Source: Tetracentron sinense (lineage: Eukaryota > Streptophyta > Magnoliopsida > Trochodendrales > Trochodendraceae). Taken from it: a stretch of DNA of 64,000 bases. Of this stretch, positions 11,473 through 22,300 are shown one piece after another. Every line of letters begins with the position of its first letter. The first letter of the stretch is position 1. The stretch covers positions 7,530,041-7,594,040 of the forward strand of contig CM026562.1 of assembly GCA_015143295.1 (NCBI GenBank), in the 5' to 3' direction. The notes beneath the pieces were generated by a model. The model saw nothing but the letters and a program-made list of their open reading frames with translations, was not told where the DNA came from and searched no databases. Position numbers and translations under genes: made by a program.

Positions 11473-12542
11473 TAGGGATGTATTCAAGCCGAGCTTGGCC
11501 AATTTGAGCTTGGCTTGAACATGCTCCATCTTGGTTTGAGCTTGATTTGAGCTCGAATATTTAGGCTTGAGCTTGGTTAGAATGAGCTTGGGCTTCGTTC
11601 TAGTTCAGACTTTATTCAACCGGAGCTAAGCTCAGGTTGGCTCAAAGTTTGATTCATGGAATTATTTTATTTAATTTTACATAATTGTACAAATTAATTA
11701 TAACATATAAAATTACAAAAAAAACATTCACATATGAAAAATAAGATTTGGAAATAGTCCCTCGATGCAAAGAATAGAGTGTTAGATCAGAGTTCTTGCT
11801 TTTAACTTTTTAACTATTTTATTATTATTATCTCTTAAACTTATTTATTATAAATTAAAAAATTATTATAATATATAATAATGCAAGTTTAAAAATATTA
11901 TCTGTATTAATATAAATAACATTATATAATACTAGCGGGTGGCACGTGCGATGCACGTGAGAGCGAGGGGAAGGAGTTAACGACACCCGATTGAACTCGC
12001 TAGTGGCACATGCAATGCACGTGAGAGCGAGGGGAAGGAGTTAACCACAATTAATAGGAATTAAAAGGGGCACGTGTTAACCCATGGGTGTGATTGAACT
12101 CTCCCCGAGGTCAATCGCGATTGGCTGTGATTCTAAATAGATAGATGGCAAGGGGGTAGTTTAGGAATTAAAGTAAAACATTAAATCAAAGGTAAGGGTA
12201 GTTTGGGAATTAAAGTAAAACATTAAATCAATGTTTTGTTTTATATAAGGGTAATTTGGGAATTTCGAAAAAATCATCTACGCATGCCTCTCGCATTATA
12301 ATAGTAAAGATATATATAGATATATATATATATATAGTGGCAAATCGAGCTCAAGTTGAACTGAACCCAAAAAAAGTCGAGCTTCGAGCCAAGTGAATCA
12401 CAAATGCTTGGCTTGAGCTTGACTTGTTTAAACATTCCGGATCAAATAAAAGCTTGGCTTGATTCATTCAAGCGTGAAGCTTGAGAGCTTGGCTCAAATG
12501 AGCCGAGCTAAGTTGAGCTAGCTTGGCTTGAGTGCAGCCCAA
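11473..12542. mobile_element. hAT-like non-autonomous element rich in gagcttgg words
   Basis: The left end TAGGGATGTATTCAAGCC and the reverse complement of the right end TTGGGCTGCACTCAAGCC form an imperfect terminal inverted repeat. Subterminal regions on both sides are packed with variants of (g)cttgagcttgg in both orientations, as in common plant hAT-like MITEs. Flanking 8-mers actgcggg and gccgtggg match at 5 of 8, and all three differences are transitions, which suggests a decayed 8-bp target duplication. A Helitron-like insert occupies 11932-12310. Confidence 0.6.
11932..12310 (-). mobile_element. Short non-autonomous Helitron with duplicated 3' terminus
   Basis: Read on the minus strand the element starts A|TCTTTACTATTATAATG and ends in a hairpin CACGTGC-atc-GCACGTG, then ccacccg and CTAG|T. 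These are the Helitron hallmarks (5' TC, 3' hairpin plus CTRR, insertion between A and T, no TIR and no TSD). A second hairpin plus CTAG terminus with about 45 bp of shared sequence lies 68 bp further inside (plus-strand CTAG at 12000). No RepHel coding sequence is present. The call rests on termini only. Confidence 0.55.
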
Positions 12543-12550
12543 GCCGTGGG

Positions 12551-13075
12551 TTTAGGCCATATGTAGGTTGTTTGGGTTTAAATTTAAACGAGACCAACCC
12601 TACTCCCCTCCCCACCTACAAAAACGACCACCCAGTAACAGGCCATTCCATGTGGGTTGAAGTTTAAAGCCGGACATGAGCCATCGTATTTGACCCGAAT
12701 AGTCCCTGTTGTAGATGGGGCAACAAGAGGCATCTTTGCTCCAATTCGGTTGATAAAATGAGATTTTACCGGGTTTAATAGAATCGACCCGTTTTGTTGC
12801 CAGGCGTCACATATATAGTAGTGGAAGCAAATCGCAACAGTTCGAGAAATAGAGACAGATTTGTCATCTCTCTCTCTCTCTGATTTCAATTACACTCAGA
12901 AGATTTCATTTCCATCTCTCGCGATCTGTTTCTTTCTTTCATCAACTCTCGATTGAAAAGCAGAACGAAAACCCTAAATTTTGCCCTAATAAAAAGAAGG
13001 TTTCGATCTGCAGATCTGTGCCGAATTAGCTCCGCGAAGGAGGTGCGGATCTTTGATCCCCTGTGATCTTCGATC
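12551..13075 (+). promoter_or_regulatory. SEC31 promoter and 5' leader region
   Basis: A TATA-like box lies at 12811-12818. A CT-rich Y-patch (12866-12881), typical of plant leaders, lies about 50 bp downstream. I infer transcription starts near 12840, giving a leader of about 235 nt. No ATG occurs in that leader before 13076, and the start context (A at -3, G at +4) is favourable. The ORFs on the opposite strand at 12584-13209 are shadows. Confidence 0.5.
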
Positions 13076-13392
13076 ATGGCGTGCATAAAGAGCGTTAACC
13101 GATCGGCGTCGGTGGCCTTGTCTCCGGACTCGCCGTACCTTGCGTCGGGAACCATGGCTGGGGCTGTAGATCTATCATTCAGTTCGTCTGCAAATTTGGA
13201 AATCTTCAAGCTCGATTTTCAGTCGGACGATCGAGAGCTTCCGGTCGTAGCCGAGTGCCCAAGCACCGAGCGTTTTAATCGGCTCTCGTGGGGTAAGAAT
13301 GGATCCGGCACTGAAGAGTTTTCCCTCGGACTTCTCGCCGGAGGTCTTGTCGATGGCAACATAAATTTATGGAATCCGCTCAGTCTAATTCG
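13076..13392 (+). CDS. SEC31: SEC31 exon 1
   Basis: It encodes residues 1-106, starting [15 protein letters not shown] and ending in the first WD repeat ([13 protein letters not shown]). The donor is CG|GTATGT. The last codon is split after two bases and completed by exon 2 at 35432. No in-frame ATG lies upstream. Confidence 0.95.
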
Positions 13393-16300
13393 GTATGTAT
13401 CAGTTTCATACAATGGTTCGTTTCTGTTTGATTAGTTTAACTTTTCTACTGTAAAATTCAAATTTTTGTGGAACCAAATTGAATCATTGCACGACCACCC
13501 ATTTTGAGAATTAAATAGAATTGGTAGTTCAGATGTATCGGCTGATCTCTTATTGGATTGAGGAGAACGAAAAAAGAAACAATTGCTTCTTCGTTATTTT
13601 CCCATTTGTCAGTTGTTAGTATCAGGAACTTTTTGTATGCGTTTTACTTGATCTATTTAATCCATTTCTGGTGTAGTTCTGCAATATGTTTCTATTCCCT
13701 AATGGACTTCTTCCCAACAAATTTGCCCTCTCTATTATTTGTTGATCGCCCACCAATGAGAAAGGGTCATTTTTTCCCACAATTTGTCTTAATTGCAATG
13801 ATATTCTCTGTTCTGATTATGTAGTTGGGAATAAACTAGGGCCCAATGTTACCTGGTTCGCTCTGTTCGATTTCGGATTCACAATTCGTCACTCTAGTGT
13901 GAACCCGGTTCGCTAGAGGTAGGATGAGACAATTCGTTTCTCGGTTCGCTTAGGTTCTTTAGTTTGGTTTGCTAGCTTGATTCACTTCTATAATTTAATA
14001 CATATATATTTTAACCTTGTAAGTTGCAAATAAATATAATATAAATACTTATTTTAAAAAAAACATTAAAAATTATTTTTTATGACCAAATCGCGAACCC
14101 AGGAGCCAAATTCATTGAACTCACATTACAAGTTTGCAAAACTTAAAGAAGAAATTTGCCTAACCCATACAAGAGTTCGCCAAACCAAAGTATTGGATTC
14201 GGGTACAAGGTTATTTCCACGAACCCAAACGAACCAATTTGCGGTTCGTTCTAGTAGGTAGCGAACTAGGTAACACTGCTAGGGCCACTTGCATTTGAAC
14301 CCCAAAATGAAGTTTTGGCATACCAAAGCCGCATAATTGACAATTTACAACAAGTTGACGCGTTTGGATGACATATTCAGTATTATACGCTGTTCTGATT
14401 CTTTAATTGGGAAAAAGCAAGAGCTGCCTGGTTGTTTTATTCCCAAAATGAAACTTTGTCGAACCAAAATTGTGTGACTGGCAGTTTAGTTTAAAAGTTT
14501 ATCTGGGCAAACCACAATTTTTTGCCCAAAATGTCAAGTTAGGGAACTTCCACTTAAACCCTAATAATTTCCCTCAAATTGTGTTTTTTATTGATCGGAA
14601 ACTATTGTTGGATCCTACAAATTCAATCCTTAGTCCGCTTTGATAAAAAATTTAGATACTTATTTCTTAACTAAACAATTCTTGGTCCTTATCTCTAAGG
14701 TTGAAGCGGCAAATGATTTGAAAGATTTTGCCCATTAGCCTAGTTGGAACTTGAAAGTGTGTACAAAATCCTAGCTAGGATTAGGGGTGTCAATTAGGCC
14801 CTCATGTGAGGGTACAAGACCAGGCCCAACCCGGCCCTCAAAAGCCCACAGAATTGAGGACTTTTTTCATTTGTAAAGCCCGCAAGCTCAGGTGGGCCTA
14901 AAAAGCTAGGCCCGCTGACATGAGGGTCGGGCTTCAGAAACAATCCCTAGAGCCGAGCCCAAGCCCATGCCCTTATTATATATATAAATTATTTTAAACT
15001 TGAACTTAAAATGACCTATATAACATTATTTAACAAAACATTTATTAGGGTATGATGGTATTTTCACTATCATACCCCCTTACTTCAAGATTACTCACCA
15101 TCGGGAGACTTTTAATTGAAATCATCTAATCTACCTCCCTTTCATTCTCACGGTGATTCTACTCATCAGCTAGTGGTGGTTTAGAAAAAAGTTGACGAAT
15201 TACATGAAAATATTGTTTCTTTATCTTCTTTTCAAGCCCCAGACATGGCACAGGCCCGACCTAGTATTGACCCTGATGGTAGGTGTAAGACCTCGAAAAT
15301 GGGATTCCCATTATTTTATATAATATATGTGAACGGTGTTTGTATACGATGTATTTTGTTAAAAATCGGAAAATTTACGGGGTTGTCACTATTTTACAGG
15401 AATTACTTTTTACCCTTAGAACTTAGTATTTATACCTCAAGATTTTTACAGCAGGTGCCAGACTGACCAAGGTACCGTCACCTATAATTTCGTACTTTTC
15501 GTGCGTAGGATTATTTAGGTATGAATTTAAGAGTAAATAAAAGTAGAAAATGCCGGAAGACAAAAGTCAAATGGACAAGTGGCCACACACATGTGTGCCA
15601 TGTGTCCCACTAACCAACATTAACACTTGTCTTTCAAGAGACAAGTGTCTCACATGTGATAGAAAGTATATAAGTGAAGAGAACACCTCATTTCTCTCAT
15701 TTTAGAGAGAGTGAAAGTGCTGGAAAAATTCTGCTGAGAATTCTAGAGAGAGAGAGACTTTTCTAGAGAGAGAAAGTAGAGAGAGGAGTTTTTAGAGAGA
15801 GAAGGTGGCTCACTACCCCAGCTATTTCCGGCGCTCCGAATTCATTTCCAGCGTCATTTTCAACCTCAGAAGCTGCTGGAGAGATTTTCTGAAATTCTAG
15901 AGAGAGAAAAAGGTGTTCTAGAGAGAGAAAGTAGAGAGAGAAGGCAAATCCTAGAGAGAGAAAGCTTGAGGCTCACTACCTTGACTATTTCCAACGCTCC
16001 GAATCCAATTCTAGCATCGTTTTCATCCTCAAAGGCGTATTTCAGAGCTCAGAGGGTAAGATTTCCTCTTTCCTTTGCTCCATTTCAAGGTTCTTGAATG
16101 CATTATCATGTTCTTGAGGGATTTTGGTGGATTTAGTGTGTGATTTTGTGAATTGTATGGAAATGGGTATGAGACCCTATTAAAATGAGGTAGAAATGAG
16201 GAATGTTGGGTGAAATAGTTGAAGGAAAAAAAATAGAGGAGAAGCCTTGAATTCAGATTGAGAAAACAGTCTGAATTTTTCACTATAGTAAAGCTAAATT

Positions 16301-19300
16301 CAGCTTTATAAGATTTATTTAAGGTGTTTAGATGATATTTAATGTTAAGGGAGATCCAATGACACTGTATGCATGTTCCTAGGGGCGGTGTACCGCAAGG
16401 AATTATTTACGGAACGAGTGGATATTTGTTTTCATTGCTTTGAATTCAAAAAAGATCTTTGCTAAAGCTTAATCTTGGTAAGTACACTTTACTAAACTTA
16501 CTTTGTAGATAAAGTTATGTGTTTAATATTCTGATTTTATGATTATGAATTATTGTGATTTAGCATGTTAAAGTACCATGAATATCCTTTCCTTGTATAT
16601 GAAATCATCCAACATGCTCATATGCTTATAAGTCATGATGGTTCATGCATACATGTCATGTTTTAAATTTCAGTTTTTAAGAAAGCATGTTATTCCAGTT
16701 TTTCTCATGATAATTATACAAGTGTTAGCATGAATTTGAAATGAAACGAAAATGATTTATAAATGACAAGTTTGGGATCTAAATCATGTCTAAATCTCTA
16801 TCATTAGACTTCAAGTTATCAAAACAATGATAAAGGCAGACGTAGGGCTGGTCAACAGAGTTGGGGACTTTGACATTTATATATATATTATACTTAGACG
16901 GTCAAGCATGGCCGTAACCAAGTCAAGGCTCTAACTCCTGGCTTCAAGCTTGAAGGATGCTAGTTTGCGACGGACTATGATACGGCGGCTAGGCATACCC
17001 CAATTTCAAGAGAACAAGAATAGGAACAGGAACAAGCAAGTTCAAGCAAGTATAGTATCAAAGTTTACGCAAGACAAGAACAAGAACAATACAACATGTT
17101 TTATCAAACATAGTACACGACAAGAACCATGAGTTACAAACAAGTTTTAAGTATTTCAGACTTTCAGTTCATGCATGCATCATGATTATATTCATTGTAA
17201 CAAAAAACACTGTTTTTTGAAAAAAATGCGTTTTATTCTTGAATTTTGGAGTTGCCGAATGGTTATGCTTTTAATTCGCGACTTTTTAAAAAAAATGGCG
17301 TTTTTTCGAATTATTCGCATTTTTTGCATTTTATTCGCATTTTTTACGAATAATTCCCGAATTATTCAAAAAAATTACTTTTTAAAAATATATTTTAATC
17401 AAATTGTTCCGTATATTTTTATAATTATTAATTTACTTTTTATTTTTTTCCGAATTTTCCGAACTTGATCCCTGCTGAAGTATTCCCGAACCCTGACTTT
17501 GTCACTATGATTATATATTTTTTTACATTCTCATGCACTATATGTCTTGTATATTATCCATTGTCTGCTATTAGTTTGTACTCGCGGAGTATTCCACACT
17601 CAGCCGTACATTTTATGTCGGCAGGTATTGGCTTTGATATTTGCGGTTCCAGGCCATGGGTTGAGGAAGATTATGGCGAAGAAGAGCAGTGTATTGAACC
17701 TCAGGTGGGGGCTATAGAGTTGGATGTTTGGCTTTATGAATAGGCTCTTGTGATCAGGGGAAACTTTTGATGTAAAGATTATTTTGTGAGCAAGTATGTT
17801 TGTTCTTTACGTTAGGTGCATGTTTATAACTTTAGTATGTCTTAGAATACTTCAATTAGGTATATAAAATGTTAGCTTCCGTTGTGGCATGCCTTATTGA
17901 TTACAAGATGGTTTGACAGGTCAGGTCAGCTCAAGTCATAATCCAAAGTACCCTAAACTTCTAGGGCGTATTTTGGGGTGTGATAGAGGTGGTATCAGAG
18001 TAAAGGCATTAGGTCCGTATAGGGAGTCGTATTCCAAGTATAGACTAATCAGTTAGTATTTGTCTAAATCGGTTAATCCTTAACCGAAAATGAGAAAATT
18101 TAGCTACGCTAGGAATCTAGTTGTATGTTTAAATGACTCTGAATATAATTGATATATATGTATGGTGTGTTTATATACGTATATAATGTTCATTTAATTG
18201 CATAATTTCAAAGCACTTAATTGTTATTAGACTCATGATTTGATAGCAAATCTCTCAGGATTTCATCAGAGTCAAGGCTTTAGGTTCGCTAGGGCTAAAC
18301 TTGCTTAAAGTTCGTTTTGTTAGGGATAATAGGATAGGTCTTAGGTTAAAATCATGTTTTTATAATAAAATTTTAGTACGTAAGATATAAGTATATTGGT
18401 TATAAACATTGTTTACTACACTTGGCACTTAAATTATTAATAAGTACCTAGCGCATTGTTGGAGTTCCCTTGGAATTTTCTATCAAAGCTCGAAGTTGTT
18501 GGATAGTGTCCTAACCATGAGTTTAATTAGACTAATGTTCTGAGTCTTGGCAAGTATTTAAGAGATAGTTGGGGAAGATTTAGATTCGGGCTTACAGGAG
18601 TGATGCCAAGAGATAGAGATGAATACGAGCAAGCTGTGATGAGGGATGCCACATGAGTAGTATCCTGAGAGGCACGAATTGTAGTTGAAAGATGGTCGTG
18701 TTATCCCCTTGAGCTACAGAAATCAGTAGTTTATCATCGTTTATAGACTCGACTGAAGATTTTGCAACAAGCTTTAGAGATTGAAACTAATACAAGAATT
18801 TTGGATGATCTTGTTGCTGAAAATAGTGCGGAATGGCCACCTGCTTCTGCAGAAATAAACTTTTTGAGGGAGGAGTTAGAATCATCTGAGCTAGTGAAAT
18901 CAATGTCATCTTCTAAATCTAATGTTGGACCCTTAGGTTGGAAACCGTGGCCCAAGCAGAGATGAAAAATAGTTAGGGTAACAATAACCAATAGAAGGTT
19001 ATGAATGTAGTGCATGTTGATAGACTTGTAAATAAGATGTGATGTTTGTTGGTAGGAACTTTTGTAAACAAATCTGTAAAAATATGTTAGCGAAGTTGAT
19101 GGCGGACTTGAGTTTGGAGGATGAAACATCCCAGGAGGAAGCTGAGTGATCATGAGGTAAGTGATGTATAAATGTTTTACAGGTGCAATTTAATTTCCTC
19201 TTTTATAGATTTAAAATAGTGACTAGTTCAAGAACTTGATTCCTAGCAAAGCTAAGTGATCTAGGAATCCTTATTGTATGCTATACTATTATGTAATGTG

Positions 19301-22300
19301 TTGTGATGTGTCACACCCCTTCTAATAGGGTAGACCCCGCCGGATGGAATGGACCCCACAAGACGAGACTCTACTAGAAGAAACCTGCCAAGTGGGTTAC
19401 ATAATTCTAATCATGTACATGCTAAAGCATATGCATTCATACTAATTTCTGAAACATGAGACATTCATGCAAGATCCAAAAGCCCAAAAGTGGCGGGCTA
19501 AACACCAACCATACACATGCTTAGAATCCTTAGATGAAAACACCTCAAAATGAGTAAGTGTATGAACATTCACATACATACTAGTCCATAAATGTAAGAG
19601 TCTAATGATGGTACTAGGTCTAAAAAAACAAATAAGACCTAGATTGCACTGAAACAATGATGACTCCGCGGCACGATCTCTACTGACTCGGCGAAGGACT
19701 GCCCCTTACCAAGACTGCTACTAATCTGAAATGGGAAAAGATAAGCAGGGTGAGACATTGCTCAGTGAATGAATGTCCACTATAGGTTCATAAAACAAGA
19801 ATATTCAAACATTATAATTTTAGAAAAATTTCGGCAGAGTCTCCTCTAAAAATAGAGGATTCCGAAAAATTTACACATCACCTGTAAAACCTGTACATAA
19901 TCAAATTTAACAAGCACAACATAAATAATCTTCATCCTGTCCCAATTTCTCATGTACGATATTTTTACGATCAACGACAACGTTTCACAACACTACAAAG
20001 TGAGTATACAGTTTCTATAAAATTACTCCGTACAATTTCCTTATCATATTCATACATATGCATATTGCCTGCTTGCTTGTTTATCTACTTAGAATTCCCT
20101 CATCATATTCCATACATGTCCATACTACCTGTTTGTCTATCTGCTTAGAACTTCCTTATTATATTTCATACGTATTGACACTACCTGTTCGCCTGCCTGT
20201 CTGAATTCCCTTATCATCTGTCATACATATTCATATCACCTGTTTGCTTGCATGTTTGTCTGCTTTCCAGGACGCTTACCGCATGGGTAGCCCTATTACC
20301 AGTACAAGGTATTTTTCACCTGGGTGCTTACCATATAGGCAGCCCTATTCCCAGTAAAAATCTTTTCATCCGTCCATCTGAAGGCTTACCTTACAAGCAG
20401 CCCTGTTCCCAGTGGATGTTCTTTCCATCTGATCATCTGGGCGCTTACCTTACAGGCAGCCCTGTTCCCAGTGGATGATCTTTCCATCTGTCCTTCTGTC
20501 CATCTGGGCGCTTACCTTACAGGTAGCCCTGTTCCCAATGGATGATCTTTCCATTTGTCCATCTGGGCGCTTACCTTAAAGGCAGCCCTGTTCCCAGTGG
20601 AGGATCTTTCCATCTGTCCATCTGGGCGCTTACCTTACAGGCAACCCTGTTCCCAGTGGATGATCTTTCCATCTGTCCATCTGGGCGCTTACCTTACAGG
20701 CAGCCTTGTTCCCAGTGGAGGATCTTTCCATCTGTCCATCTGGGCGCTTACCTTACAGGCAGCCCTGTTCCCAGTGGAGGATCTTTCTTTGTTAGTAAGA
20801 ACATCGTCATATCCATTTTCTCGTGCATGAACCATATTACATGGAAACATTCAAATGTACATATTTTACAAAGTATTCATACTACCAATAATTTCATAAT
20901 CATATTCAATAATCCATAAATTCTGAATTTAAGCAAAATCACTATAGTAGATATTCACTCACCTGAACTAAGCGTCAAGATAAATATAGTTAGCACTGGA
21001 GCTCCTCGGGTCACTCTGGTAGTAAGCTTTCGCCTAAGGTATAATAACATACAAGCATACATTAATACATTAGCTACATACCAAACATTCATACTAACTC
21101 AATACATGCATATGCACTCTCTTGAAATTTTCATAGAATCTTTCATCGCTTTAGTCATCAAAGTTCATCAAATAACTCATGAATCTAAAACTTTGGACGA
21201 GAAATCAAATGTTTTCCCTAACTTTCCATACTCGAACACTTTCTTAGATACATTTCAAACCACATTAACCATTCATGTTTTTCCAATATAATTTAAAATC
21301 ATAAGCTTCCCTTTGGGACTAAACTCATTATTTTTAAATCCACACTAGAGCATTTTTCTAAAATTTCCATAATACCCTTAATGATATTAAATCATTAAAA
21401 TTAACTTGTAAAATTCAATAAAAATTCTTTCCCACATTATAATATCCCCAATTAAACATCTATCAAATCAATTTTACCAAATTGATTGATTAATAGCAAA
21501 AGCCCCAATTTATGTTTTGAACATAAACCCTACTTTTTCCCATTTTGAAGTTACACCACTACCCTTCAAATTAGCCATGTTCACCACACATTATTACACC
21601 CCAAGAAAATGTTTAGACACAAGGAATTGAACCAATTTATACACACATCATGAAACTCAAGCTTGATACACACAATGTCAAGATTTTACAAAAGAAATAG
21701 GATAATAACTTTAGATGGAGAACTCACCACTTAGATGCATGCTTTAGTTTCTTAATGTCTCCCCCAAATTAGTTTTTAATAAGGGTTGAAGAAAAACCAA
21801 GAAACATAGGGGTTTAAATAGGTTTTGGGGTGAGTTTTTGGCCCAAACTAGGGGCTGGCCGGCGGCGAGACTGTGGCTGGCCGGCGGCGAGCTTATGGCT
21901 AGCCGGCGTCTGGTGTTGGCCGGCAGTGATGTCGGAGGTGGCTAGGGTGCTCGGGTCTTAGAGTGGGAGGAAAATGGGAGAGAGAAGAAAGAGAAGAGAA
22001 AAGGAAAGAAAAATTGAGGAAGAGGAGAACTCACGTTCTCTTCTTTTCCTCTCCACCAAAAGGTAAAAAGACCAAACTGCCCTCTTGCAGTTTTAAGGCT
22101 TCACTTGTGGTCTAAGGGTATTTTTGGAAAAGTAAGGTATTTAGAATCATTTTGAAGAGATTAATTTCATCAAAAATTTTAATATTAACATAGTCTTACC
22201 TTACATCTTTCATACTTAATCAAATAATTAATAATACAAAAGAAAATACCAAAATTATGAAAAATCCAAATTACCCCTGCTTTTCTAAATCCGGGTGTTA

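Larger units (their letters stand above)
15284..17985 (+). repeat. 5' LTR of the 9.6-kb retrotransposon
   Basis: 2702 bp. It aligns with 22553-24918 throughout at roughly nine in ten bases in the stretches I compared. It is longer mainly because of a 316-bp insert at 17191-17506. Its many agagagag runs lie near 15710-15960. Confidence 0.9.

Noticed and set aside
12584..13413. Minus-strand ORFs over the SEC31 promoter and exon 1
   Set aside because: They mirror the real exon and leader and resemble no known protein.
18734..19153. 139-residue minus-strand ORF with a possible signal-like hydrophobic segment
   Set aside because: It lies in the non-coding internal domain of the LTR element, overlaps an opposite ORF and has no recognisable homologue or plant gene context.
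20270..20790. CRISPR-like direct repeats
   Set aside because: No unique spacers. It is a head-to-tail minisatellite in plant DNA.
20248..20919. Repetitive proteins with recurring [14 protein letters not shown] phrases
   Set aside because: Translation of a 59-bp tandem repeat in three frames. No independent support.
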